Assembly: GCA_012845835.1 (NCBI GenBank)
Contig: JABAKD010000020.1
Coordinates: forward strand, 11,238,488-11,302,487
Origin: Undaria pinnatifida
Taxonomy: Eukaryota; Sar; Phaeophyceae; Laminariales; Alariaceae
Reading direction: 5' to 3'
Length of the DNA: 64,000 bases
Numbering within the stretch: the stretch's first letter is position 1; every line of letters starts with the position of its first letter. Made by a program: the position numbers and the translations under genes. Positions 1 to 14,200 of the stretch are shown here, piece by piece. The notes beneath the pieces were generated by a model that was given only the letters and a program-made list of their open reading frames with translations, did no database searches and was not told where the DNA came from.

Positions 1-159
1 AGGGATACCGCCTTATTGGGGACCCCTACTGTATCAGCGGGTGGCGTGCACGACGAAAGTGGTGGCGTGTGGATGATCCCGCCAATATCCGTCCGTAGAC
101 GCATCGTTCGGCGTTGCGCTGTTTCCTCGTTGTCGACGAAACCGGCTTGGAAAATCGTT

Positions 160-580
160 CGAGAGGGGAGGGGGCGTGTACTCAGTTTGTGCATGACCGT
201 GGTCGCATGACCGTTGACCTTCGCGCCCCTACAATGCCGGGACGGAGCACGTCGGGTTTTCACCAACCAGGCAGACGTTGCTTGCACCAAGCGCGAAGCT
301 TCGTGAGGTGTTCCGCAAGTCGCATGAAGAGTAAACTGCATCCTTCCAAGAACCGCTCGTAAGACGGACTTCGGCACCGTGTGCCTACTTTCTTGCTTAT
401 GGATGACAGCGACCAATGAGTTGCTTTGTTTTCTTGTGTGGCCACTACACAGACAGCAATGGGTGTTACTATGTAACTGCCTCGTGGGTGCCTTGCCATG
501 TTCACCCTGCGTGATGCGATCATTCCGCTTGTGCGGAATTAGGGTTCTCCACCCCGCACAATATGATCTAACTCGATAAC
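160..580 (-). repeat. 440-bp dispersed repeat, full reverse copy
   Basis: Nearly complete reverse complement of the copy at 58318-58740, from the G-rich end to the AGTTAGATCATATTGTG end. An 87-codon frame in this copy is partly shared with the 58-kb copy, but no family was recognised and coding is doubtful. Confidence 0.85.
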
Positions 581-617
581 CATCATAGTGACCGCCGAAA
601 AATAATAAAGAAGAAAA

Positions 618-895
618 AAGTTCGAGACGGGGGGGGCGGTACTCATTTCATGCATGACCGTAGTCGTATGACCATACCTATTAGACCCTCGCATCCCTAC
701 TATGCCGGGACGGAGCACGTCGGCTTTTCACCGACCAGGCAGACATCGTGTGCAGCAAGCGCGAAGCGCCGTGAGGTGTTCGGCGAGTCGCGTGAAGGGG
801 CGAGCTGCATCCCACTAAGAACCACTTGTGAGGCGGACTTCCGCACCTTGTGCGTGCTTTATTTCATATCGGGTGACAGCTGCGATTGAGGTTGT
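618..895 (-). repeat. 440-bp dispersed repeat, partial reverse copy
   Basis: Begins with a G run at 629-636 and follows the same order of blocks for about 270 bp. Adjacent to the copy at 160-580 in the same orientation. Confidence 0.8.
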
Positions 896-1031
896 GTGTT
901 ATCTATTTAGCGTGTTACACGATGTTTTAGGTACCATATTTACCATGAAAGCTACAATACGTCAAGATATTCGTTGTTGTTGTCTGTGTTATATGTACAC
1001 GTGTACACAGGTTATGTTTACGTGTACACAG

Positions 1032-1117
1032 GTGCGACTGACGAACACTCAAGAGGCACTTGTTTAACACCCTCTTTGATGGCCTTTCCCCCCGTTGCTT
1101 CGTACTTCGAGGCGAAA
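1032..1117 (+). repeat. Decayed copy of exon 1
   Basis: Same GTACACAG-type acceptor and then a close copy of the start of exon 1, with an in-frame TAA after 11 codons and an internal deletion before CGAGGCGA. Offset about 315 bp upstream. Confidence 0.85.
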
Positions 1118-1346
1118 TTGAAATGCTTAGTTAATTAACTACCAGTATGGATTAGGCCTTGATCACGAAACCGGTATATTACTCTATTTTTCGAGATTTA
1201 AGGCGGACTCCGTATTGGTGACCACCGTGAGATTCGTTCCCTCTCAACCCTCCAAGTAGTTAATACCGGCATAATTTATTTGCTACCGATGTAATATTCT
1301 ATACTCGAATAATTTATCAACTCTTCGTTTATGTTGTTATGTACAG

Positions 1347-1487
1347 GTGCGACTAGCGAACAATCGGAGGCATTTGTCCAACAGCCTCTTCGATGGGCTC
1401 CTGTTGGAGGAAGCGGACATTATTCCGTACTGCGAGGCGACTTTGCTGGACAAGCCAGCCAGCGATACTGCGGAATACGTTGCTCCT
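1347..1487 (+). CDS. USP exon 1 of the visible chain
   Basis: 47 codons, phase 0 in and out, between GTACAG and GTGAGA. The peptide contains NSLFDGLLLEEADIIPYC, a helical stretch. A damaged copy with an in-frame stop lies about 315 bp upstream, which helps to define the 3' splice site. The preceding exon was not found and is probably upstream of the window. Confidence 0.7.
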
Positions 1488-4400
1488 GTGAGAACACTTT
1501 TTTTTTCGGAGGGGGGCGTCATTTTTTGTTGCTTGCCTTGTCATTTGGCCATTGGCCACGAATCTATTTCGAGCCGAAGCACCGCTCCTACTTCCAGGGA
1601 CACTTCCAACGTGTTGGCCTTCATTACGTGTTATAATGTATAACATTGAAAAAAAACGCGTATCTTACATAGGGGGGCGGAGGGGGGGGGGAGGGGGGGG
1701 GAACGTCTGCTTCTAAGCTAATCACATGCAACAGCAAGGCAACATATTGTGGTTTTAAAGTAATTATTCGTTCATCATCTTCGAAGAGGTAGCTCCTCAC
1801 TGTACACTGTACGTACGGCAGTTTCGGGTGACGTGTTTTTGTCTCGCTGCGATCATCGGCCCAAACAAAATGTATCACTCCTTGTTCAGCAGGCGTGGCT
1901 GTGTTATCTATCCCTTGCGTGTTGTACGGTATCAATGTGTGTGTGTTCTACGCGTCACACTGGTATGTCTACCTATCTACATCGAGCACAACCAGTGTTA
2001 TCCGTGCCGATGCCTCCTAGAGAGACGAGCTCTGTGGTCACAAACTACACGACAAAGATGACACGTTGCCAATACAGCAAGGTGATTTGAACTTGCAATG
2101 CCAACCGCAATGAACTACACGGGCAGAACATGTGCAAGCCTGCATACAAGGCTATTGTCGCAATGTAACTAAACGCATCGTCGACGCCACGGTAATACTT
2201 CAGCTGTTTTTTTTTGCTGATAGTGAGGTACCCGGTTTAAGGGACGTTGTTAACGAACGCAAAAAAAACGCGAATCCTGACAAAATGTCGCGATTCCTGA
2301 CATTTTGAAGAGCTGAAACGTCACGTTTTAAAAAACAAAATAATGTTTTCCTTTTTTCAGGAATCCTCTGACATGATTTTTTATGGATTTTTTCAAAACT
2401 ACTGGTACTCAAAGCCCGGATTCCTGACAAAGATCACGTTTCGCGAAGTCGTCACGTTTTTCATCACGACTACTGACATTTTTGTGTTCGTTAGGAATGG
2501 GCTTAAGAGTCCCTCAGAACAGGCTATTAACAGTTATCCCGCTCTTATCTCCGTGCCGCTCTTTTCTTGGATTGAGTATAATATAGGTCTTGGTATTAGC
2601 GTCACAGGACGTGACACGCGGATTCGACGGCTCTTAACCCCTTTCAGAGCCCCCAAACCCCTCCCCGTACTAATTTCAAGTAAATTGACCCCAAAAACGG
2701 GTTTCCAGTTGTACAGGCGTTAAGTTCATTTTCTCTTGATACGGGCTGCTCTTAAATCGGGCATCCCACTGTACATGTTTCCGCTCTTTTTTTTTGCCTT
2801 TTTGTGGCTGGCAGCCTCTAGTTAAGTCTCGTCCGTGGGACGCTGGGCTCGCGCGCAAGGTGCACCGGGATGCCTTGGCCAACAACGACGATTACCTCAG
2901 GAGCCTGTTCAGGTGCGCGCGTCGTACAGCGTGATATGTGATGCATGATCTGAGGTCTATGATCTGTGGTCTACGATCTTTGATGTGTAATCTGTGATTT
3001 ATGATCTGTGATGCGTTATCTGTGATATACGTACAAGGTTCCCCTCCGGGCTGGGGTTGACTTGATATCCCGGGGGCGTCGCTATTAATAGTCGAAACGG
3101 GGGAACACAGGCGTTCGATTGATTTGTATGAGGTACTGCTTTTGCTGCTGCCGCTGCTGCTGCTGCTGTATGCTTCGTATACCTGAGATGAAATCCGACG
3201 ATCTGTGTTTGATTGTTGCGTTGGACGTGAAAATGTTGTCGTGGTTCGATCTCTTACTGTTGTGCACCGAGCGCACGCATATACACCGTGACTACTGGCA
3301 CCAAGGCGACAGCTTGGAGCACGTCTGCCGTTGTACCGCTGCTTCTGTGCTGCTTCTGTACTGCTGACTACACACTGATTTTAAGGCTACGAGGCTGAGC
3401 GGCTGTTTTTGAAAACTAAATCTACCGCTCTTCTTGGATCATTTTGTGTATCTACTTCCTCTGTGCCATAAGTGAAGGTCCTTATTGGGGACAGATCGTA
3501 TCTCGGCAATGGAGTTGCCCACAGTACTATAACTTGGGTTTGCTGAAAAGCTATTGATACAGGGATACTCGGTAAAAAAAAAAAAAAAACGAGAATTACT
3601 CTTTTGAGAATTAGTGGGTCGAAAATTTGGAATTCTGGCGGGATGTTGGGACAATTTGTGAGATTAGTTTTTGTATTTGTTTCGAGAATTCATGTTGTTT
3701 TTGACGTTTGAATGCCCAATACCCCCCACAGCCACGATGGATACCCCCCTAAAACGTAAACGGGGCGTCGAACTAACGGTGGGACGCCGTACTGCCATGG
3801 CGATGGAGATAGCGTTGGCCATCCCACCGGGCAAAAGAAGGGTACCCAACGGCATTCTAGCCCCCCTGGCAGAGCGGTACGGTGTTGATCCTGGATACCC
3901 CAAAAAACATTGGTCCGAGTGTAGAGCTCAGATCAACGGAACCGGGGCGCTCGGCCTCTCAAACAAACCTCGTAGTGGGCGGCCGTCACTTCGTACCTCA
4001 ACAAAGAAAGCTGCGCTGCGGAGGATCAATAAGGAGAATCGATCGTTCACGCTCAGACAAGTGTCTCATCAGCTGGAAGATATCGGGCTTGAGTACAGCT
4101 CATCGACGGTGAGGTAGTTTGAGGCTGAAGGTGCGCACAAGGTGGCTGGCTGCGTAAAGCCGTCCCTTTCCGAGGCCTTGAGGAATCGCCTGATCGACTT
4201 CATCTGCGATCAGGTGGACGAGACGACCGGGAACTACCTCGACATGGGAAACGTCACTCACTTGGACGAGGGCTGCTTTTTTATTTTTTTTGTCACTGTA
4301 AAAGGGGAAAAGTACGACCATTTTTGGGCCGACTGCTTTTTTTGGGGCCGTTCATGCATGCAGGGGGGGTGCATGCAAAAAAAAACGGAGATTTAACTCA

Positions 4401-5234
4401 AAAAGCACCCACGATTTCAAAAATATTGTCGCCTACGGCATTGGACACCGTTAAGGGTCCGTGCAATCATAATGACCTTTACTTATGGCACAGAGGAAGT
4501 AAGACAATACATACTTCACTCAAACATACAGAAGCGCAAACATACACACACAGAAGCACCGCCCGTGGCTGTCTGCAAGCAGTGCTGCTGCTACTGTTGC
4601 GGCGTCGTAGCAGGCAGCATTTTTTTTTTTTTTTGCTGATGTTGTACAGCGGGTGGGAGAACGGAACCGGCTAGCGATTTTGGCGGAGCGGGCTAATTAA
4701 AAGGAACAACAAATCGTGGGATTTTTCATGGCACGTACTCGGCTTAGCGAGCGGAACGCAACCCCTTGGAAAAGAGGCACCTCAACGAATTGAATGCTCA
4801 GAGTACCCGTTATGGAGTTCGGCCGGGATCCAGACATGCATCGTAGTGTACCGACGGCCCCCTTGCTCGCCCCGCAGCCGAAAGTGCGAGAAAAAACCCT
4901 CGGCCACTGGAGAACAGCATGCCCTCCCCCCTCCATCCGACTCGCCGAACACCTCATGGCGCTTCGTGCTTGGTGCAAGCAATGTCTGCCTGGTTGGTGA
5001 CAACCCAACGTGCTCCGTCCCGGCACTGTAGGGATGCGAGGGTCTATGGTCCAACGACTACGGTGGTGCAAAAACTGAGTACTCCCCCCCCTCCCCCCCC
5101 CTCCGTCAAAGCGCACTTATTACCTATACATATTATCTGTGATGTGTGATCTGATTCCCGCTGTCTGTTACCATGTATGGTACCGGTTATGGGTTAGCGG
5201 GCAGCCCTTCTTGGGCGCGGTCGTAAAATGCTGA

Positions 5235-5272
<38 letters not shown>

Positions 5273-8200
5273 TTATTTTTCTTGCCATGCGTGCATATCC
5301 CCGTCCTCCCATCGGCGCTGTTTTGGGTGACATTCTCACCCTCAGGCTGATGGAGGTAGGTTCGCCCCCTCTGGTGGACATGACGTGGGCATTGGTCGAG
5401 ACGTTGCCTGTCAACAAGCTTATCCACCAAGAGCTCGAGTCCATGGCCGGCAGGTGCGACTGCACTACAGTAGAGGTTGCTCTATAGTAACGGTTGAGTA
5501 GTACCGTTTTTCCCGCCATAGTGCCTGTGAAATCGCTTGGCGCAGATGAGAACAACCAGTTGTGGAAGTATTATGGCGGCGTAGCGCCGGTTGCCTCTTT
5601 TAGTGCCGGTACTTACGGCTGGTAGACACCGGCACTATTGAGGGACGAAGCGACGAAACACCGACGAGAGAGTGCGATCTTGTCCGAAGCGTTTAGGAAG
5701 CGCATGGTTTGTGTCTGTAATATATGGCTCTCCGTTTAGGTTTGCCCTGTAACAGTCAACCATACGCGCGTGGCAAGGGTCGAAGGACGCCTTATACGCG
5801 ATGCCCAACGACATGACCACGACAACAACACCAACAACAAGAAATGGGCAGCAACAACAACAGCGACATCGACAGCCACGGCCACAGCCACAGCACACAG
5901 CGACTGCAAGACATGGACATCGTTCTCCGTGCGGTTTTGTGACACAAATGGAGAAACTCAGCCGTTTTCCTTGCCTCGCGGCGCCCCGCCTCGCCTCGCC
6001 TCGCCCCCCTTCTTTCGTTTTTTGTTTGGACTCTCTTCAACTGTCCGAAACCTTCTCATCATGAAAGCCGTTCTGCATGCTGTGTGTATGGCAAATAGTA
6101 TAAAGCCGCCGCTGGCCTTGCCTCCCCTTATCCTCGCCCTCCGTCTCTTGCTTTCTTTTTTCTCCTTTGCATTTCTCCGCCTTGCCTCGCCCACCCCCGC
6201 CCTCGTTGTCTTACTTTTTTCGCCGTGTATCTTCTCAACTCTGGTGCGAAATCGCCCTCTCTGTTTCTGCCGGGGCTACATAATCTAATCGTGTTTGCAT
6301 ATTCTCTCGGCACCCGCTCGCGCGCGTGCAGCTTCGTGATACCCACGCGAGCCGCGGCTAGCGCAAGCCGCGGTAGAATGGACAATCAATACGACGGCAG
6401 CGCCGGCGCCGTTGCGCGAGGAGGAGGAAGAGCAGCAGCAGCTGGGAGCGTCAGAGACGGCTCGAAGGGGGGTGGGGTGGGAGGTCACCGGGGAGAGGCG
6501 GGCACGGTTGTGACGGGTGGTGACGGCGAGGTGCTCGGAGGAGTGAACTGGAAGAGGTTGCTGAACGGATCTCGCGTCATGGAACTGCTCTATCGGTTAG
6601 AGGTGACGCTCAAGGGGCGAACGGCGGGCGGGGGCGGAGGTGTATTCATTTCGTCCGTGGCAGAAGTCATATGAGCATAAACCCTCGCATCTCTTATCAT
6701 GCCGGGGCGATGTGGGGGGTGTACTGGGTGTCATGCATGGCCGTAGTCTTGAGAGCACAACCCCCCCGTATCACCATAATGCCGGTACGGGGCACGTCGG
6801 GTTTTCACGGGGGGGGTGTACTTATGTATCATGCACGGCCGTAGTCTTGACGGTCATAAGACGCTCGAATCCCTATAAAGCCGGATCGGACCTCGTAGGG
6901 TTTTCACCGACCGGGCAGGCGAGGGGGGGGTGGGGGCGGGGGGCGGGGTTAGCGGTAGCGAGATAGTTAATGGAAGCGGGTGTCGTGGATTATGCCGCTT
7001 CGACGGGGATAAACGCAATAGCGACCGTACCAGGTCTCCGTCGGGCAATCTTGGGGCTCTTTGTTATGGATTTGGTGAATGATATGATATGTACCGCGGA
7101 ACAAAAATAGCACCGCGTTTTTCAGTTTTTTGTTTTCCAAGCCCTGTCTCGGGGTGTCGTTTTCGCAAGCGCACTCCATGTTCCTGCTTCCTGCGTGCCG
7201 AGCGGGAGGCAGTATTAAGCCTTTTCAAGCCACTGAAGAAGTTACTCTACCCTAATTTCAAGTAGTTTGTATGCCCATAAAAACGTTGCTGCATTTTTTT
7301 AACGCTGCACCTCCATCTTTGGGGCAAAACGCTGGACATTAGACATATGATAAGTCCCTTTAACGCTGCAGTCCCGTTTTGAGGGCAAGACACTGGGCGT
7401 TAGACTTATGATCATTTCCTTTTAACGCTACACTCCCGTTTTGGACCTACGATCATTCCCGTTTAACGCTGCACTCTCATTTTGGGGACGAAACACTTGG
7501 TATTAGACTTTCGATAAGTTCCTTTTAATGTTGCGCTCCCATCTTGGGGACAAAGCGCTTGGCAGTAGACTTGAAATAAACAAAATGCTTGGCGTTCGAT
7601 TTAGGATAATTTCATTTTGACGCTGCAACTCCCGTTGTCGAGATGAATGGCGCGGCGTTAGACTTGTGAAAAACTCCTTTCAACGCTGCACTCCCATTTT
7701 GGGCACAAGACTATTGACATTTGGGCTTATGATCGTTTCCTTTTAGCGCCTCACTCCCATTTTGGGCGCAAGACTCTTGACATTGGGCTGATGATCGTTT
7801 CCTTTTAACGCTTCGCTCCCATTTTGGGGACAAAACACTTGGCATTAGACTTGCGATAGCGAAACACTAAGCGTTAGGCTCGTGGAAGTTTTTAGAGTTG
7901 GCACCCTTTTAACGCTGCACTCCGGTTGGGGGGACAAATCACTTGATGTAACACTTGTAATCATTTCCTTTTAACTTCGCTTTCTCGTTTGGGGGACGAA
8001 ACACTTTTGACGTTAGACTTTCTTCTTAGGCTACGTTTAGGAGTTGTAAAAGGGTTTCGTATGAAACGATACAACGCCGCGCAATTTAGTTGGTTCATAC
8101 TACTATAATAATAGTTCAACGAATTGATTTTATGAAATCATTTTAAGTAAGTAAACGCCATATCATAAATGAAATATAGATGTACCACGCAGCTTGCACA

Positions 8201-11200
8201 GTTGGGTTTCAATCATTCAATCGGCCGCACTCACAGCTGACGTTTTTCAATTTTTAATAAAATGCGCCAGCTGTGAGTTCTAAAACATTAGGGTCGATAC
8301 TCGTCTTTGCAAGCTGCGTGATGATACACCGGCCGCTCGTTTTTACACATGTCTTTTGGATATGTATGACTCATATGGATGTTGTCAGGGTGAACATCAA
8401 CAGCAGAATATTATTTTCCGTCGTCGCAAGCAGACAATATCATAACCACTTAAGAACCGCACCCACTTTTTTCTTTTTGGGGCCATGTGGATACCAGGTC
8501 CCCTTCCCCTGGAATGTACCGCCTCGTTATACACAAGTTCAATGTCACCAGTAGGTACCTCACTCCGTTCCGTGAAGACCCGAGACATCGACTCACCTCG
8601 GTGTGTCCTCTCACCGCAACCACGCACGATATAACCTACCAGGGGGCACCGCCCCACAACAAACTACTTGTAACTAGCTTGGGGTCAGTTTTGCACTATT
8701 AATAGTAAAGGGTTAGGACTAGGGACTAGGGTCGGCCTCTCCGCCGCAAGGACGGAAAGTTTTGACGTAGCCGATCAATTGGGGCATCAATGTCGTACCT
8801 GGTGTGTGTACCAGGTATTTTATGAATTAATCCAACAACGTCAGCTGTGAGTTCGACAAATTTAGGGTCGATTTGGTATTTTTGCAAGCTGCGTAATACA
8901 CCGATCGCCCCGTTCTTAGCAAGTGTTTCGTGAGTCAAAACGTGATCAATAGTAGTAATTAATATTGGGCATTAGGTCTGCGATGAACCATGAAGACATT
9001 AACTTGTTAGGTGACGTGGAAATTGTTATCCATTGCAGCAAGAGATGGATAATGTCTATTACGAGAAATCAACGCTATATCTGGTACGTATGTATCACTT
9101 CATGTTTTTTTTTTACTGTCTGGATGTGCGTCTGTACGATCAGAGTGGTGTTTACGCTGGTTGAACCTTCCTCTTTGCTGCTGGAAACAACCGGATCTGA
9201 TCACACACTGTTTCCAAGTACTGAGGTTTTGTCTCCTGAAACGTGGGTAAAGCTATTAATGGGTCAAGACTCGTAGTTTTCGTTTCTTATGTCTTCGTTG
9301 TGCGCATCGTGTGCTGTTTTAGCTGCCGGTCTGAAAATATACATAGTGTTCTGTTTTTCTGCCGACCTGCAATTTCGTTTCGTGTGCTGTTTGTTTTTGC
9401 TGTCGGTACGTCCATGCTGCTTTCAGGTGGTGTTTACGCTGGTTGAACCGGCGACGGACAAGTACGCCTTGCCCGGAGATCGCCTTGACGCGACGGAGTG
9501 GAGGCGTGTCTTCCTTGAGACGGGAGGGATGCGGCACCTGCTGGATTTGCTCAAGCAAGACAGCGGCATCGACCCATCTCAGGTACTGACGGACTTATGC
9601 TGCGGCCGGGGTGAGCTTCCTTGGGCTACTTTCTTAAATATCTCTCTTTTTGTTGGTGTTTTTGCTCACCCCTTCTCTTATCTTCGCACTTTTTCTTTCT
9701 CCTCCTCCGTTCCTAAACGTAGCTCAGATCATCCGGGGTCACTAGGCGGCTCTTCTCCTCCCTTCCCACTACGGTATGCGCCTCCTTTTTTTGTCGCGAG
9801 AAGATTTCAGCACTTTCTTTCCTCGTCGACTCTCATCGTATTGTTCTCTATAACGGCCTCACCCAGAATTTGATCTTGAGATATGCCGACAATGCAACCC
9901 GAGTATCAGTCCTGTCGCCTAGCTATGCCACGAACACTATTTCCGGGAGGAAGAGAAAAAGACAGCCGTGACCACGGCTTGTTCAGAAGGTCGCTGTGGG
10001 TAGCTAGAACCTCTTACGATTTGAGCTGGAGAGATTAAATACAAGAAGCGAAAAAACCGGGTAGCTTTCCTCAGTTGACTTCGAAACTCGGGTATTCAAC
10101 CTTTTCTTGTACAGGACTTTGGTGCTGAGTTGTTGTTGCGTCTTCCGGACGCGAGAGGGTGAGTGAGCAAGAACTGATGGTAATGATTCAACAAGCGGTG
10201 GGAATGCTGAACCCCCTCTGGGCGATTAAGATGTTCGCACATGTCATATACCAGGGGCGAGAACGGATGATACCTGGTGACGGTCTTCTTTTGTTCAGAA
10301 GCTGGAAAGTAAAACGGATGATTACAAACTAAACTAAGTGTTTCAACACGGCTCACGAAAGAAATCACTGGTACACGGGCACCGCGTTATAAGCAAAGCG
10401 GGAAAGGTCGCTGATACTGCTGCTGTACAAACGCTACTAGAGTGCCGTTGGCCAGGTTGTTTTTGTTGTATACACGCACTGCAAGGAATAATCTATAGGC
10501 AAGTGCGGGGCGGGGGGAAAGAGATGCGCGCAAGATTACTGTGTGCACTTGCGAGCCTTCCGTCTATTAACTGCTGGTGGCAGAGCTGCGGGTGTGTTAG
10601 GCCGCGTGGCAAACGAACCAGGAGGTGTCAACAGCATAATGTGGCCGGGCCACTTGTCCTTTTTTTGCTTTTGACCCTCGTCAGGCGGATTTTTCCGTTA
10701 TCTCAGTAACCCCTTGGAGGCAAATATGCATCGACCCAAAAACGCGAGCAGTGCGATCTTTATCAACCATCGAGGAACAGCGCGCAACATGCACGAGTAT
10801 CGGAGTAAAGATCGGGAGTCGCATAGCCTCTAACGTTGCGCTTCGAATTCGCCCCCTTTACCCCAGCAGCCTTGGCTACTTGTGTGGTCGATGGTGCTTT
10901 TGTCGTCACTTTTTGGGGTCATTTTTTCTCCTTTGAAATATCAATCACCAATCAAATCAATCAAGAGGTAGGCTACTGGTTACTAGGCAACACTCCTGCT
11001 GCGTTTACGCTTTGCGATATGTGTAGGTTCCCTCTTGTTCGACGCCCCATGATTATGATACGGTCGCCCGCTCGCTCCCGTCTTGAATCAGCCGCCCTTC
11101 CCCCGATTCCTCTCTCGAACGCGCTCTGTCGCTCGTCTTTTAATATCCCTAATCGTTAACTCTAGCCCTGTGTGCGTGCCCTCTAGCCCCAGTGGGTGTT

Positions 11201-14200
11201 GATGATGTCGCTGGGTAGATGTAACTTTTTTTACACGTGCGATGGTAAAGGTACACATTTTTTTCTGGAGCTCCACTTCACTTGAGGAGCTCTGTTCGTA
11301 CCTCTCCCCCCCCACGAAAAAAAGAATAATTTTGAGCAAAAACGGAAAGTGCAAACCCGATGTGCAAAACCCGTGGCACAGGTATACAAAACAAATCTAT
11401 TTTGCGAAACGAGAATGACATGACATGACAATCCGGCGATTTGGGGTCTAGGGTTCCCATTAGGACTGCTGTCCTAATTTGGGGGCAGATCACTTGAAAT
11501 TATAATCAGATGTAGGTTTCTGTACACTGCAGCACTAAAGGGGTTAGTTGAGAAGCCTCTTCGTTTCAGATTTTTTTTTTTTGGGCCAAAAGAGGTACTG
11601 TTAGGCCTGGGACTGGCAAAATTTTAGACGTAGAATTTGGAAAAAAAATGTCCCATGGTCGTTCTCTGGGAAAAAAGCTCTTTCGGAAATCAACCAATCA
11701 GCGATGGGGGGAAAGGCCCCACATCTACAAAAAAATATTCGTGAAAACAAAGCCTGTGCCGCTTGCTGCTGTTCTGCGGCAAAAAAAGTTGGAGCGTGTG
11801 TAGAAAAAAAATAGCTGCTGCTTCTGCTGCTGCTGCTGCTTGCTGCTGCTGCTGCTGCTGCTTGCTGCTGCTGCTGCTGCCCGAGGTGCTGCTCTACCCC
11901 CCGCGTGTAGCAGCGTACTCAAGGGACAGCTAGCGTAGGCGGAACACATCTTCTGGGGGACCCTCCGGCAAGATGGCCGACAGCAGACCTATGCATCTGA
12001 ATTCCTCCAAGATGGTGATATTATGCAGCAGCAGTGCCGCAGTTTTTCCTTTTTTGCGAACCTCCAGCGTCTTTCCCAACTCTATCTAGCGCGCCTCCGA
12101 TGCAGCACGCTTCACCTCTAGCTCGCGGGAAAGTTGCTGCTGTGCGTGTAGCTCGACTCGGGTTTGGGCCAAGGCTGCATCTGACTCGTGTCGGAGGTCC
12201 TGCTCCAGGTTGAGTTTGCCTTTCTCCTCGGACAACTGTTGAGAGACATCTTGCAGCAAAGACTTTGCCTCAGCGGCCTCGACCCGGCTCTCGTCGCGCT
12301 GCTTCACGACCCGGTCACGGATGCCCTCGGCATCCTCGACACCGCCGCGCTGGATGGCAAGCGCCCGGCGTGCAGCCACGCCCGCGTCTGCCGTCGTGGT
12401 CCCGGTACGCGCCCGATAAGCCTCCTTGACCTTTGCAATTTTTTTTTTTTCCTTTCGGTCCGGCGCCTTCAGGTTTTTTCGAGTTGCCCATGGCTAATTT
12501 TGCACGATCACTCTGCCAGAATGACCCAATTGGGCCAACTTTGTTTGCGAATTTCTCGCCGGCTATTTACTCGATTTAAGAGCGGATTGCTTTGCTGTCT
12601 CCTCCAAGTCCCGGCGGAGGGAAATACGGGTATTTTACCAATACCCAGTTGCATTAGTTCGACCCCATTGAGCAAGAGACGAATATAAGCAGAAAACACG
12701 AGTTTTCCCGCACATTTCCGTCCGATTAGACTTCAAAATACGACAGAAAATTCAGAATAATCCGTACTTCCCTCCGTTTACACTGATTACACGTGTCTGT
12801 TGAATTTCAGGATCCAACTCGCCTCCTGTGTTGCGTATTTTGTGATACACTGTCAAACATTATTTCAGTCTAAAACCAAGTAAAAACAGTGTTCGCAATT
12901 TTTTTCTCCGAGACATTTTTTCGGATTTTTTGGTGGTTTTCGCCGAATAGATCTGCCATTTTTTTGGGTCAAATCGACTTCCAGTCCCAGACCTAACTGT
13001 GCCTCTATCGCAGAACGCGTTATTTTTATGTGGAAAAACACACACACAAATGTGTGTAACCCCTGTCTCCAACGCCTGTGATTACGATACGACTCACCGC
13101 CCATCCTCCGCCTTAAGTTTGCCGCCCCTCCACCGATTCCTCCGTCTTGCGCGCGCTTCTGCCTGTCGCTTATTTTGTTCCACCGCCAGTCCCTACACAC
13201 GGCGTGTCTCGCCGCTCTCCTGAAGCTGGTGGCGCACTTCACGACACGCCCGAACACGACTCCCACCGACAACTCAGACGTGAGAGCGTTGATCCGGGGC
13301 CGATCGGTTGACTGGGGCCGAGGCTTTTGGGGTATAGATTGACGGGAGCTTTTAGAGTATAGATTGACGGAGGCTTTTGTGTACACTCACTCACGATTTT
13401 GGCGTAGACTGTCCGGTAGACTGTCCGAGACTTTAGCGTAGACAATATGGGGTTGGAAGGCCCGAAGGCCGAAGATGGGGAGAGGGGTGTACTATTTCGT
13501 GCATAGCCGTAGTCATAAGACCATTGAACCCCTTGAACCTCGCGTCCCTACAATGCCGGGACGGACCAATGTCGGGTTTTCACTGACCAAGGCAGACATC
13601 GCGTGCACCAAGCGCAAAGCGCCGTGAGACTTTCGGCGAGTCGCATGCAGGGACGAGCTGCGTCCTACTAATAACCACTTGTGAGGCAGACTTCCGCAAC
13701 TTGCGTGTACTTTGTTGCATGTCGGGTGGCAGCTTCAAATTTATCTATTTGTTTTATGGTGTGGCCGAAGGGGGCGGGGGCGGGGGCGGGGGGGGGGGCT
13801 TGGCTTTGCTATGTGGCCAAAAAGTGTTACCAGTACATCCAACGTTTACCTACAGTTGTAGCTTTCATTTACACAAGTACTTGCCAAGACGTCAGCCAGG
13901 GTGAGTTTCCCCTAAAGCAGTTAGGGCAGAGCGTTTGGTGTGCGATCTCGAGGGACGCTGAGGGGAGTGCAATAGCGTTTGGCGTTTGGCGTTATTGTTC
14001 TCCCTCGGGGGCAGGGATAAAAGTCTGTGTCTACATGGGTCTGTTGTCTCTGCCCAAAATCGACATAAAAGCCACGGTAAAGATGTACCTGAAGGTGTAC
14101 TCTTTTTTGTCTAAATAAGGCTCCCCACATAAGGAGCTCTATTGGGTAAAAAACGAAAGTGCAACTCAATCAATAATCCCATGACCTAAGCGTCCAAAAA

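Larger units (their letters stand above)
1..1346. other. 5' flank or intron: repeats only
   Basis: No exon was recognised. The stretch holds two reverse copies of the 440-bp repeat and, at 1032-1117, a ghost of exon 1. Positions 1-28 carry a TACCGCCTTATTGGGGAC motif that recurs partly at 3476 and in variant form at 27705-27830. Confidence 0.6.

Noticed and set aside
6128-6385. Overlapping small frames on both strands around 5.6-6.4 kb
   Set aside because: Compositional (GCCTCGCC and CAACA runs); no family resemblance.
7290-8030. CRISPR-like array
   Set aside because: Units are contiguous and diverged, with no conserved repeat/spacer alternation, in a eukaryotic intron.
10115-10158. Possible exon (DFGAELLLRLPDAR) between USP exons 4 and 5
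   Set aside because: Good splice-like ends, but phase 2 out cannot join exon 5, while exon 4 joins exon 5 directly.
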